Shown here piece after piece: positions 13,847 through 25,555 of a stretch of DNA of 64,000 bases. Made by a program: the position numbers and the translations under genes. The notes below the pieces were generated by a model. The model made no database searches and was not told the origin of the DNA. It saw nothing but the letters and a program-made list of their open reading frames with translations. How positions within the stretch are numbered: the stretch's first letter is position 1; each line of letters begins with the position of its first letter. This DNA comes from Hyalella azteca (lineage: Eukaryota; Arthropoda; Malacostraca; Amphipoda; Hyalellidae), in contig NW_025941432.1 of the NCBI RefSeq assembly GCF_000764305.2, forward strand, positions 36,997 through 100,996. The letters run 5' to 3'.

Positions 13847-14122
13847 CCATGAGAGGAGACCGATGTGTCTCTGAAAGTCCTGCCAAAGCGGCAGCCATCT
13901 GCTGGTATTGCATGGCGCTGACAGGTGGCGGCGGCTGTAGCAGAGACGAGGGCGCTTGTAGAGACACGCTGGGGCTAGTCACTTGCAGGGGTAGATGGCC
14001 ATGCAGAGGCCCGGGCACCGAAGCGGTGGGTGAAGCGAGCATGTGTGCCGCCGCTCCCGCGTTGACAAAAGACTGCATTTGGTTGAGACGGTACATCTCC
14101 ATGAGGCTTCCTCCTTGGGCTG
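13847..14122 (-). CDS. Runx: Runx, coding exon 5 (Pro/Gln/Ala-rich region)
   Basis: This exon encodes about residues 179-270, a low-complexity activation-type region. It contains MEMYRLNQMQSF, an Ala-rich stretch, a Pro/Leu/Ser stretch with LLQPPPPVSAMQYQQM, and ends at RSPLMG. The donor is ATGG|GTGAGC (phase 1). The acceptor is a tandem CAGCAG, so the exon may start at 14122 or 14119. Both leave two bases to complete the split codon, giving Ala-Ala or a single Ala. The full length of 276 nt is a multiple of three. GC content is high compared with the flanking introns, and no stop interrupts the frame. Confidence 0.8.
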
Positions 14123-14339
14123 CTGTGCATGCGAGACAGAGATGGGGATGAGATGTTGCGAGGTAAGTGTGTCAACATGCTGCATTGATAGTTGTTCTTT
14201 ACAATGATATAATTTCAAGTGGAGTTGTATCGATAATTAGGATGAGGCCTGTTTCTGCCATTTGGTTTAGATAATGTGAATGCAGCTTTAGGAACGTATC
14301 ACTTGAATGCTTAGATCGCTAATTCACCAACAATTAGAA

Positions 14340-15047
14340 AGCAATGAGAATATCCGAAAATTCAGCATTTCTTTATAAGAGAATACCAGCTTTACAGTCA
14401 GTTCCAAATCCAAACCACTATCGGATACCGGAACGTTGCACTGGTCAACATTAAAGCGTACAGCTGAATGAGGAGGATGCACAACCAGGTTTCCCGTCCT
14501 ACAACTCCTCCCTTTATGCTCCGTCAGCCTAGTATAAAAATTGCGAGACTGTATTCCGATGTACGCTGATGCGCACTGCGCCCAACTCTATCTATAAACT
14601 AGAGTAGATTGCTTATCTTCATACTTGAACAATGAGCTTATTTTAAAATTATCCGCCAACTGTATGTGGGGATCAACATTCGGAAAGTATTTAGAGAATA
14701 GAATTTTAAAATCCTTAACCATAGTCTCAGATGCACGGCCAAAATAAGGAAATGAACAATAAACAGCGTTTCTATTGTCACACTTGGGAACTTCAGAGCA
14801 TTGCCTATAAGATAAATTTCTTAATTTGAGTTTATCCCAGTTGCTACGGAAACACATTTAGTGAAAAGATACTGCGCAAAAATTTTGATTCGATGTGCAT
14901 AGCAGGTGAAAGAGGGCAAATATGAAAGCCGCGGTTTATTAATGTGTGAAGTTCATTTAGCTTGAAACGTAATGAACGAAAACTAAAAAGCTGATGCTTA
15001 AACCGGTAAACGTTGACTCTCCGAAAACGGAAGTCTGGAAACAGCAA
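14340..15047 (-). pseudogene. Penelope-like element 3' fragment (broken)
   Basis: The minus strand reads as a degraded Penelope-like retroelement polyprotein. In order it shows YRFKHQLFSFRSLRFKLNEL and PAMHIESKFLRSIFSLNVFP, a frame break near 14845, then VYCSFPYFGRASETMVKDFK and HIQLADNFKISSLFKYEDK, a stop near 14585, then AQCASAYIGIQSRNFYTRLT with EHKGRSCRTG. The last part resembles the GIY-YIG endonuclease region (AYIG plus a downstream Arg and EH). The reverse-transcriptase core is missing, so this is a dead 3' piece. It sits in the same orientation as Runx, inside intron 4. Confidence 0.75.
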
Positions 15048-15214
15048 TTAGATTTTATAACATTGCAATCGAGAAAAGACAAACTATTGTTAAATTCTGG
15101 CTTCATTGGGAATTTGATAGACTTATAACGAAGCTTTATAAAAAAAACCGCCCTCGTGCATGATTGGGATGATAGGAAAGTATAAAAAAGTATCGTCGAC
15201 GTATCGGTTACAGA

Positions 15215-15530
15215 AAACTGCCCAAAAACTAATCTCCACCTAGTGAATTGTCGTTATTTAAGTATTAATGATACTCTACCTCTTCTTATGCGAACGTCCT
15301 CTGTTTATAGATACAGTTGTGCGCAGTGCGCATCCGCGTACGTCGTTATAACGTCGCGCAATTTTTATACTAAGCTGGCGGAGCATAATGGGAAAAGTTT
15401 TAGAACTTCAAAACCAGCTTGCGCATCCCCCTCATTCAGCTGTAGGTGTCCATGCCAAGAATTGCAACGTCCTGGTATCCGATAGTGATTTTAGAGTTTT
15501 AGCCGACACAACCTGTGTTTCTGACTTACA
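15215..15530 (+). pseudogene. Second Penelope-like element fragment, opposite orientation
   Basis: The plus strand reads TLPLLMRTSSVYRYSCAQCA, then SAYVVITSRNFYTKLAEH and NGKSFRTSKP, paralogous to the minus-strand copy (both have CAQCASAY or AQCASAY, SRNFYT and the EH pair). DNA similarity between the two fragments is visibly high over about 200 bases, roughly four bases in five by eye. The two lie head-to-head, forming an inverted repeat in Runx intron 4. This copy is truncated and its frame degrades after about 15440. Confidence 0.7.
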
Positions 15531-16024
15531 AATTTGAGAATCCCCGTATATTTTTAAACAAAACCCTAGTTAATTGCCGCTTTCAGCGCCTATAACTATG
15601 AAATTGTTAATAGATATGTCTATCTGTTCATGTTCATTCGTTTCTTTTTTATTTATCGATTTAGCTTTTAATATCTTCAATGGTTATATTTGTTTATCAA
15701 CTGATTGTGCTTGTTTCTATAGGATTTTGAACTGACGATGGAGCTGCACTCCGAACGTTTTCCCTTATGAAAAAATAGTGAATTATTTGGCTATTTTCTT
15801 TGCTTTTAAATCTTAGCTTGACAAACATCCTGTATATCAACATCTGCGACGACCTTTTTGTCATAAGGTTACTAGTTCACGTTAAAATGAGTTCAATGTG
15901 ATGACTTTCAAATTTATGTCAAACAAAAAAAAATTATTTGGAAAGGGTAAAGTCCAGTCGGATGCAGGGCAATAAAAAGAGGTTGCAGGATAAATTCTAA
16001 GTAGAGAGAAAACATTATTTTTAC

Positions 16025-16123
16025 CTCTGTACAGATCCACCAGCGCGGCGTGCTGCGCGTCAAGCCCAAGCGAGTAGCCCATGCCGCCTGGCCCCACCCA
16101 CGGCATGTGGTACCAGCCCTGGC
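16025..16123 (-). CDS. Runx: Runx, coding exon 4 (Gly/Trp/Tyr-rich linker)
   Basis: This 99-nt exon encodes residues 147-178, including QGWYHMPWVGPGGMGY and DAQHAALVDLYR. It is assigned to Runx because it is GC-rich in an AT-rich intron and has a clean acceptor (cccctaccag|GC) and donor (CAGAG|GTAAAA). Its phases (1 in, 1 out) also fit both neighbours; the codon across the exon 3/4 junction reads Arg. I recognise no named domain in it. It would lie just after the Runt domain, where family members diverge. Being symmetric, it could be skipped without a frameshift. It is less certain than the Runt exons because it rests on splice logic and composition. Confidence 0.72.
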
Positions 16124-16203
16124 CTGGTAGGGGCGAATAAAAAATGAAATTAATTATGTTTTAAATTACTTTTGCGTATTTCAACTCTTCATTAATTGTA
16201 TAA

Positions 16204-16231
16204 AACAAAGACCCAAATTTGGGTCTTTGTT
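16204..16231. repeat. 28-bp perfect palindrome in Runx intron 3
   Basis: Arms AACAAAGACCCAAA and TTTGGGTCTTTGTT meet with no loop. It lies about 80 bases upstream of the exon 4 acceptor on the minus strand. Confidence 0.9.
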
Positions 16232-17099
16232 GAAAAGATAGCAGCATAACCAAGTGGGAGATGAAAAGAAAATAAGAGTTTGCTGAAAATCTGTTTGATA
16301 ATGGAAGAAATATTAAGAGACAAAAGGCACGGCGAGTGATTGAAAAAGAATGGAATTTAATAGATTAAAAACTAAATTACATAGAAGTATAACATAATTA
16401 TGTTAACAGTCCCGGTTATAAAAACAAATGAAAGAAATTGCAATGCTCAGTATTAACTGCAACACCTGTTAGGGGCAAAAGCAAGGTACAAATTTATTAA
16501 GGCATGGCTCTTGTTAACTTGATCAGCGCTCAGTCCTAGAAAGCACATCGTCATAATTAACCCAGAGTCATTAATTAGTAATCCCAGCGGTTCGTTACCG
16601 TCGTTTTCTGTAGGAGTTGACGCTGATAATAAAGGCTAAGCCGCCGAATAAAATTTGTTCTCACAACATGAGGACAATAGGGGCGATCAGCATAAGCTGA
16701 GTTCATCAAACACAAGGGAAGGGAATTACGCTGGAAAACTTAAGCCCAATCCTCTGTAGAATTTGCTTTAATTGATGGGTAAGCATGTCTATCGCAGCCA
16801 AGCAGGCTAGAAGTGTTGAGTGTTTGACCACACATACAGAGAAGAACTTCCAATATTATTATCTGATTATTATAAACGTCCGAAAATTGCAATATAATTT
16901 TGCGAATGAAAAACAATGAAAAACTATATCTACCGAACCACATTGTAAGTGTCTTTAAACAATAATGAAGGGTTTTTGACGTGAGAAAATATAAGGTCAG
17001 AGTCACGGTTTTATTTATAATTTTATTTTCATTTGTGAATTCCGTTGAAAAAATTATTACCCTGTAAAAACATATCAAACTGCGTGAAACACAGGAAGA

Positions 17100-17650
17100 T
17101 GAAAACCCGAAAAAATGATTTTGAGGGAAACGTGGAAATGTGATCAAGAAAAAAAGTTGATACAGTTGTCAAGGAAGAAATAAAATTTGGCCAAGAAGGT
17201 AAAGGAAATGGGCCAAAAAAAGTGATGGAAATATGATCAGGAAAGTAATGAAAATGCGACCGAAAAGTTATGGATATGTGATCAAGAAGGTGATGGAAAT
17301 GTGACAAAGAAAGTAGAGGAAATGTATTCGAGAGAGTAATTGAAATGTGATCGGGAGAGGAATTAAATGTAAAAAAATAAATCAATGGAAAAGTGATCAT
17401 GAAAGTAATGCAAATCTAATCAAGAAAACATCGAAAATGCAGTCAAAAATAAAAAGAAATGTGATCAAGAAGATAATGGATATGTGATCAAGGGAGTAGT
17501 GTAAATGTGACCAAGAAAGTAATTGATTTTTTCAATCAATTAATCTATTTCTAACCCCAAATATAATGTAAATGTAACTAAGAAAGTAACGGAAATGTGA
17601 TCAAAAAAGTGTGGTATATTTGGTCAATAAAGCAATGGAAATAAGATTTA
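17100..17650. repeat. Decayed minisatellite (about 23-bp unit)
   Basis: Many degenerate copies of a purine-rich unit resembling AAGAAAGTAATGGAAATGTG followed by ATC, spaced 22-25 bases apart. Apparent minus-strand open frames across it (repeated HISITF-like words) come from the repeat and are not evidence of a protein. Confidence 0.8.
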
Positions 17651-18020
17651 AATCAAGATTAACAACCTTATTTCCGTCACTGCATGCATGAACATGAGAA
17701 ATTCTGTTGATCAAATTGATATATACGTAATAAATTATAGCTGCAACGGCTCTTGCGTGTATCGTTCAGAATAATGAAATTTAAAATTATCAAACAATAT
17801 CGAGTTATCTCATTCTTTAAGTAATAAAGAGTGTATCAGACTGCAGAAGTCGTAATTTTCAATACATAACCTGAAAGCTGCTCGGTTTACATGTGGTCAA
17901 CAATAATTTCAAATGGCCAGTTTCTTGGAGGTAAAAATTAAGCGTTTCATTTTTTTAAACAAATTGGCTTGATGTTCAGCCTTTTTACACCGGAAAGGAG
18001 AATCACAAGAAGATTTTGAG

Positions 18021-18279
18021 AATACATGTGTGTTTCTTACCTAAGTTTTGATAATTCATGTGTGTTTCTTACCTAAGTTTTGATAATTTACGTTTGTTTC
18101 TACCTAAGTTTTGATAATTCATGTGTGTTTCTAACCTAAGTTTGATAATTCATGTGTGTTTCTAACCTAAGTTTTGAGAATTCATGTGTGTTTCTAACCT
18201 AAGTTTTGATAATTCATGTGTGTTTCTAACCTAAGTTTTTATAATTCATGTGTGTTTCTAAGCTAAGTTTTGATAATTC
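18021..18279. repeat. 32-bp tandem repeat ending at an assembly join
   Basis: About eight copies of a unit with the core ATGTGTGTTTCTAACCTAAG followed by TTTTGATAATTC. Some copies have small indels. The array stops abruptly at the N at 18280, so its true length is unknown. Confidence 0.9.
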
Positions 18280-20584
18280 NCCTGGGTTAAACAAAGAGCA
18301 AGTCTGCACCGAAATATCTCAAGTTACCTTCAACCGTCCAGAGCAAACTATGAAGTTCAACATTCAATTTGTTTTCAAAGACCTCATACAAAGAGTATCA
18401 AATAATTTATAATACAATAAATCACAATAAATCCAACCCATTACAAATATTTCGATATTGTTATGAGGCCCAACGGCCCACCTCCCGAATGCAACCAGAG
18501 AGCACGCAGTGGGTGGGGCCCGCCTGTCATTCAGTTCAGAAGGGCCCTAAAGATATGAGGGTGAGCGTGCGAGCCAACAGGGGAAATATCATACAACCCT
18601 TCTTACAAAATGGTATTTCATAAAAAGCTCTATGAGCGAGAAGATATTTCGGTTCCATGTGGACCAAATTTACCAAATTGTTCGGTGGGCTTGTAGTTCA
18701 AGAGGGCTATGCGACTCAATCAATTAGACGAATGCTGCTACTATCGACGAGAAAAACTATTTCGTGTAATTGCCGTAAATGGGGATGACTAAATAGGTAA
18801 AGCTAAAATAGTCTATTCGTCCATGGGGATTATCTATAACTATGTATGTCTCGAAAAGTCCTCGATGAAAGAATGAAAACTTGGTTTTAATTGGTATACT
18901 AACTTAATGATGACGTACTAGTCCTATTAGTTCAAGTCAAAAATCATTTGGATGAAAATTTGAGAGAAATGTAATTCAGGATCAGGAAGACATGTACAAC
19001 GGCCAAGCTCAATAAAGGGTTAAATCAGTGAACGAATCTGAGTGTGTGGTTGGAGGGTCGGCAGGCATGGCGCTTCCATCATCCGCATAGGGGATCTCGT
19101 CGTAAAAAAAAAAGAGAAAATGGTCGCCCGGATCGAATGAAACAAGTCGCCGGCAACTGAAAGCAAAAAGTGTCCGTGTCATTGAAAGAAGAACGTCGCT
19201 CTGCAATGTGTGGATTATGACTGAAAATTTGAATGTCGTCAATGGAATGCGGTCGCCCACTGGGCGCCCGATCAATAAATCATGAGGGGTATTTGGAGTC
19301 CTGTGAGCAGTGATGTTTTTTTTTGTCCCGCAAATCCGGGCGCAACACAAGTTGCTGTCATAAACTTCAATACTAGCGCACGTGACGACTTGCTTCTCGA
19401 ATGTAACTTTCTAGCGGTTAGGCGACATAAGTTTTCTCTAGAACTAATTTAGATTTCATGGAATTTATAATTTCATTTAATATAATTAAATTTATCCACG
19501 TATTATATTACGGAGAATTATGCCCTAAATAAGCGAAAAAGGAACAAAACCTATAACAAATAATCTGAAACTGCCTAAAATTGCAGTAAACATCATCAAG
19601 TTTACTTGGCCCAAAATGGACCCATCCTCGAGAATGGGCCATCATTTTTAATTGTATTTTAGAAGCAAGTTTGCTCTAATAAATATAATTTGAATTAAAC
19701 AGACGTTATAATCAATGAAAAATGTACATCATGAGAATGACTGTTAAATACACAAGTGCAAATATTTGCTACAGACACCCAAGATTATAAAGATATTCCC
19801 TATTGCATGAATGCTTGTACTGTATCAGTAAATCTTGCCAGTGGTTCAGCAAGCTAATTTGTCTGCGACTAATCTTGAACAGCGATTGCACAAGCATGTC
19901 AGCTTCAGATTCTCGTTCAGTTTTCGCAGCAGTGTATCGCAGGAAAAATTTGTATTATTCCTTCTTCAGATTAATAATTACACACATGATATCGGTACTT
20001 ACTGGTACTGAGTGCATAATAAAGCAGTAAGTATTATTGAGCATCGAGCACAAAAGTCTTATTTCAGTCTCCATATATAAGCCAGCCATCGATATCGACG
20101 GACCTCCCCAGAGACCAGCGGCTATAGCAGCTCCGCAGATCTGATACCACGATACACAGCTGTCGTTATTATACGGCTGCTTCTGCTGCTGTACGAAGCT
20201 TGATAATCATGTCGGATAGTTCGTAAAATTTTTTGTTGGCTCAGGTCAGGCTCAGGCTTTCTGACGAGCCAAAACTTGTTCAGCGTCATAAAACAAGCAA
20301 ATAATTATTCAGCAATGCGACAGTTAAAACTTATTTTGTTGGTTGAAAAGACTTATCTGTCGGTGCATTATTTTATTTATAAAGCGCAATAGAGAAGCGA
20401 TGGAGAATTTGAAAGCAGAAGAGATAGCAAAAAAAATGGACACGTTACGTTAGCTTATATTTTATCGTTAATTAGACTTCACCGTCACCTCTGAAATAGA
20501 AGCACGTTTTCATTTCATTTTCCAGACTGAAAATGACAGTATAATGTAAAATGGGCCTGAAGATCATACCATGGTAATAATTTT

Positions 20585-20960
20585 TTGTCCTTCAGAGCAA
20601 GTCCTTCACCCTCTGCTCTCGAGCAGCCTCCCTTCCTTCTCTTGGATCATTATCGCGATATCTCTCATTGCTTTCTCCATGGTTCCCTCACACTCCCCGC
20701 GCAATACCCCTACTTCCCAAGCTCCCTACTTACCCCTCTGAGGCCCTCGAGAGTTCCCACAGAGCTCCCACTAACGGTCCCGCTCTCCTTTTGTGCGCAT
20801 CCCCTGCGCAGGCGTCGCGGAGGCAATAATATATACGCGCGGGACCGCTGCTGCCCGGTGAGTTCAACACCTCGTCTGCGCGGCGTCGTCGCGGCCGAAC
20901 GTCAGTTAACCGCACCGAGACCGGGTTTAGATCGCCGGAAAATAAGGGTCATCGTGTCTA
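20585..20960. promoter_or_regulatory. GC/CpG-rich intronic island with promoter-like motifs
   Basis: A GC-rich block in the AT-rich 10-kb Runx intron. It has a TATATATT-type box readable on either strand at 20825-20835. On the minus strand a strong donor-like site (CAGAGGG|GTAAGT) follows, with the exon side ending at 20734. On the plus strand there is an arthropod-type initiator match, GTCAGTT, near 20900. This suggests, but does not prove, an internal promoter and short leader exon for Runx isoforms. A plus-strand open frame through it looks like composition, not a recognisable protein. Confidence 0.35.
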
Positions 20961-21146
20961 AAAAATGAGTGATTTTCTTAACAAGAAATGGATAAANCTG
21001 CTGCCCGGTGAGTTCAACACCTCGTCTGCGCGGCGTCGTCGCGGCCGAACGTCAGTTAACCGCACCGAGACCGGGTTTAGATCGCCGGAAAATAAGGGTC
21101 ATCGTGTCTAAAAAATGAGTGATTTTCTTAACAAGAAATGGATAAA
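20848..21146. repeat. 149-bp exact duplicate flanking a single N (assembly artefact)
   Basis: The 149 bases at 20848-20996 are repeated without visible change at 20998-21146, with only the N at 20997 between them. This is the pattern of two overlapping contig ends placed side by side and not merged. Confidence 0.9.
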
Positions 21147-24100
21147 TATGAAGGCTCTCACGAGCTTTTTGAAAAGTTTTCATTAAAATTTATAGATACA
21201 TAAAGAAACGGCCGGAAATTGAAAAATGTGGCCAATTGCAATACAGAGATGACCAAAAAATAGTGATCTTAGGCGACTCAGAGTTCAAGGAAGTTAATAA
21301 CTTTTATATTGATAACTAGTATGTTAGTCCAGTGTTGCTCGTGACTGATTATCTTGGCAATCTAAGCATTATGATGTTTCTCCTAAATCCTGAAATTAAT
21401 AATAAAGTTGATAATTTTGAAAAAAATACAGTAATTAATGAAAGACTCGTTCCCAACCACACTCACCAATTTTTAGAATAGAAATAGAAAGGAAATTTTA
21501 CCTTTCTATTCTCAAAATAAAATTTACACTTACATCATTTTCAATTTTTAATCTTAATCTACTCAATGCATCGTGGCCCTATGACTAAAATTAAATTTTA
21601 TTCACAAGCAAATATCGAAATGAACAACATTGTGAATACGCGCTCAAACCCAATATAACTACGGTGCCATGCAGGCTAAAAACACATATACAGACAAACT
21701 TAGAAAAATTTATAAAAGATATCTACAAAAGATTTTGGAACATTATTTTTGAATACTAGCAATGCAAGAGTTTTGTCATAGTTATATTAACACAGTTTTA
21801 CTATCATATTTTCTTTTAAATGCTGTTATTTCATACAAACATTCGTCAACGTTTGCATGTTTATTCGAAGCCTGTTCCTGAACATATATATGGGTTGTGC
21901 GAGCGCTTATCCGCGATTCTTACCGTTTCGAGATTTTTCATGGGAATAAAACTAAATTTATAGTTAAAAAAAAAAAATTATAAATTTAGGACCTAAGTTA
22001 AATATATAGAACTATTAGACAGTTGAAAACTTGGGGCGTGGAGGGTCAGATGGAAATTTTAAGATAATGAAATGGTAAATTAAATTTTGAAAATATAAAT
22101 AGCCAAGTTTCCGCTATTTTTATATACGTAACATGAAAAGGTCTTAAGTGCTGAACGTATGTTGGAAGATAGGGGTCATATTTTAATTACAGTATTCTGG
22201 TTTCAAAAGAAATGACTATGGGATTTCTGGATTCAGTATAATTTCATACGATTATTTATGAATGGTATTATGATAATGAATGGTAAATGATAATCTTATT
22301 TAAAGTTATTTTCCTCAACTCGAACAATTAGCGCGTAAAAAATATTTTCACCGCGTAGATAATACAAGTTGATTTTTAAACTGTTTAAAATGTGGCACAA
22401 GGCGTTTGCGCGCTTCTTGACAGAACAATTGACGTCGTTTCGAGGTCTTTGAAGTAAAATCTCTCGAAAATCTATATAAATCAAGCAGTTAAATCATCAA
22501 GAAGAATTGAGATCCATTTTATACGAATTTTGTTCACTCATTGAGTAAGTGAATGATGAGGAAAATGAAATCAACATTCCTCAATTCATGATTCATTAAT
22601 TATCTGAAAGATCACACCTGGCAGTAAGTAATGCCTATTTGTCGACTAAACTGCCCGAATTTTTCTTAAAGAGCAGTACTTGAATGACGTACTTTACTAC
22701 AGTGAAATCACACCTACCAATTTATTTCTGCCAAAAATGTCGCGAAAAAATAAACTTCACAAGTAGGCACGTTTGGAGCAGGAGTGCGATCGCCGGCTCA
22801 AACACCAATTGCATTTTGCTAAGGATCAATTTCACGCACCTCTTGAAGTGGTCCCAAATCCAACCATGCGACTGAACAAATTGATTCAGGAAGCAGTCAG
22901 GCACGAATAGCTCCTGACGTGTCAATGAATGATATGCAAATGGATGGATCGCGCACGTCAGTCACTCAATATGGCTTCACGGGCACTCGTGAGTTATCTC
23001 GCGAGAAAAGTTTTTCCAAACCTCTTAGCCGTGGCTGTCAATTTCATGTTTCGCTAATAAGATATCTGTTCTGCCGCTGGTCTCTGCGAAGCGTACTACG
23101 AATATTGCGAATAGTTAAATTCTCAAGCAGAAAGATGCAGAAAAAAACCATGCAGCATTTTCCACAAGTATCGCGTGGTGAGTAATGGAAAAGAAGGTTG
23201 TGAACTTCCCATTAACATCTAACGTTAGACACGATGGACCAAAACGGCTCAGGTGGCGTTAGTTCCACTTTGAAACATCAAAGTGAAAAATTTTTAAAGG
23301 CTCACTGAAATGAGTATTCCGATTATGTTAAGTAAATACATAAATTGCATAGACTAATTCATTGGTTGCCATCTCTGTTCATGAAATCTGAATATCTAGA
23401 TTTAACGAGAAAATTATGAGTAAAATTTAAATAAATCTAAATTAAGGCAAATTTTATTTCGATACCCCCACCAAAATGGCCTGCAGTTGAATAATCGGAT
23501 AATTAAAAGTTTTTAACGTTTTTTATTCTCCTTTAATTCCTGGACGGCACGAAATAAATTGTATACCCTGCCAGCGGTGTTAGGGTCATGACGCGGTGAC
23601 GTTTATGTAGTGGGAACAACCCCAGCTTACCGGCTCACGACTCGAGCAAACTAGCGAGAATTCCTTGCGATAATCTTGAGAGCACAGCTGCTGAGTGAAA
23701 ATTTACAAGGGCTCTCACGAATAATTTCGAGGTATTTGTTTCAGAAGTGAGCTGCCGTGAAAAGCGGCTTTGTGTTTGGGCAGACCCCTCCATGCCGAAC
23801 AAAAGAGGGAACACGCCATTGTGCCGGGACTCCTGATTACCTTTATTAGCTCACTTAGAGAATAGCACAACCGAGAGCACACCAAAAAGAAGCCGGAAAG
23901 CACTCTTTGCAAATGAGCTCACATGTCCAATGATATTAGTGCATGATGTTCGGTCATCACGCTGCCCTAAACATGAAATTTAACATTTAAACCTATTTGA
24001 GACATTCGGTATCATGTACATACAAATTTTTACTTGTATAGTATATCACAATTTGATTGAGAGTTTTAAATCCAATGATGATTTAAGTTTATACAAGTTG

Positions 24101-25404
24101 AATGCAAGAGCGCTGCTGCATAATAAAAATGCCACGATCAATGAAAGTTCATAAAACAGACTTGAAACCTGCATGTGGACGAATAGGTCAGGTGCAAAAC
24201 ATCTAGAAATGAATCAATTTGCTACATTCGGGATGCCTTATGGGCAAAAAGAACAGCTAGTGTAAGAACGGCCTTCAAGATTTCAAAGAGACGAAACACC
24301 AACGATACACCAGATGGGCCAATTATCTACTAGACGTTTGTACATAAGGCAAGATTTACAGACCTGCAATCATATCTTATGGTGGACCAGAATAAGAAAA
24401 TAAAAACTGATAAACAACAATAGATAAAATAAATATAAATTGGTAGTAAAACAGACATCGGAGTTATTTACAAGCCAGAATGTTGTGGCAGAGGCGTGTA
24501 CACATCGGGTACAGCTTACGTTGTGTCGGTGCGCATGAGGTGCACACGCCTGGTGCATGGCCTCTCGAGCCATCGCTTAAGAATGGCATAAATGGAGTGG
24601 AAAGAAGGCACACAACTGCAAGTAGGCGAAAGTGTATGTGAAGAGGAACCTCTTGTGTGAAGAGGAAATGGATACCATGAGCCTAGGGAGGTAGCAAGCG
24701 ATGAAAAAATCTCGATGGTGCCGACGCGGTCACGGCTAACGAATGTGACGAATTTTAACGGAAGCGGTAAGTTGAGACCATCAGCTGCAATGCGTTTCAA
24801 TAAAATACAATTTATTTTTACTAAAATTGTAGGTTTTTCTTGGCTTTGTGACATAACTACAGATGCCTGTCCCTAGTACCGCATTGTAGTAATTCTATAC
24901 GATAAAGACAATTCACTTATTCGGTAAATATCATCGTCATCCTAATGGAAATCCCAACATTTCCCACTGAACATTGATTACAACCAGACTCACGAGTGCA
25001 CGTCCACGAATGCTGGCAGGCAGGAAGATACATTTCTCGATCATGGTTTTCGAACGCCAACATTCACCTCCATAACCGCGGATGGAGGCTTAAAAAACTC
25101 ATAGTTTTTATGCGACGGCTATCGATCATCGACATGAATTTTTCATGCTTGTATGCAAGCGAATAGTGTTTGCGAGTTAGGACCCTAGTCGCAAAAATGC
25201 ACCGTCGTACGCCTGCGCATGCTTAAAAAACTACCAGAAGCAACTCAAAGCAAAGCCAACATGGTTCTTGTAATAGGACCTATGGGACCTCAGCTAGTGG
25301 GATTCGCGCTCACAAAAAACGCTAGTTGCTGCGTTGCGACTGTCAAACGCAATGGCGGCCATGATTCGCGGATGAATTTTGGCAGCAAATCGTGTCAAAA
25401 AATT

Positions 25405-25555
25405 TTGGACTTATTTCACTAACTCCGATTTACCACAACTGTGGATTTTTTATCGTAGTTTAGCATCAATTTTGGCTAATCGTGCCAAAGATTGACGCTA
25501 AACTATGATAAAAATCCACAGTTATAGTAAATCGAAGTTACTGAAATGAGTCCAA
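25405..25555. mobile_element. Foldback element with about 65-bp inverted arms
   Basis: Sequence from TTGGACTTATTTCACTAACT reads back as an imperfect inverted copy ending in GAAATGAGTCCAA, around a short centre near 25475. The arms share the motifs CGATTTACCACAACTGTGG and TTTAGCATCAA, or their diverged reverse complements. This long hairpin resembles a non-autonomous foldback or MITE copy. It contains no gene. Confidence 0.75.

Larger units (their letters stand above)
14123..16024 (-). other. Runx intron 4
   Basis: 1.9-kb phase-1 intron, largely occupied by two Penelope-like element fragments in opposite orientation. The rest is AT-rich with no gene. Confidence 0.8.

Noticed and set aside
13849..14178. 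Other open frames over Runx exon 5 on both strands
   Set aside because: They result from the high GC content of the real exon. Only one frame fits the flanking splice phases.
16740..17400. Minus-strand frames with HISITF-type repeated words
   Set aside because: Produced by the decayed purine-rich minisatellite.
19009..19350. Minus-strand 113-codon frame with HDLLIGRPVGDRIP and YADD words
   Set aside because: It vaguely recalls retroelement integrase or reverse-transcriptase motifs, but the words do not occur in an order or spacing that fits one family. Too weak to annotate.
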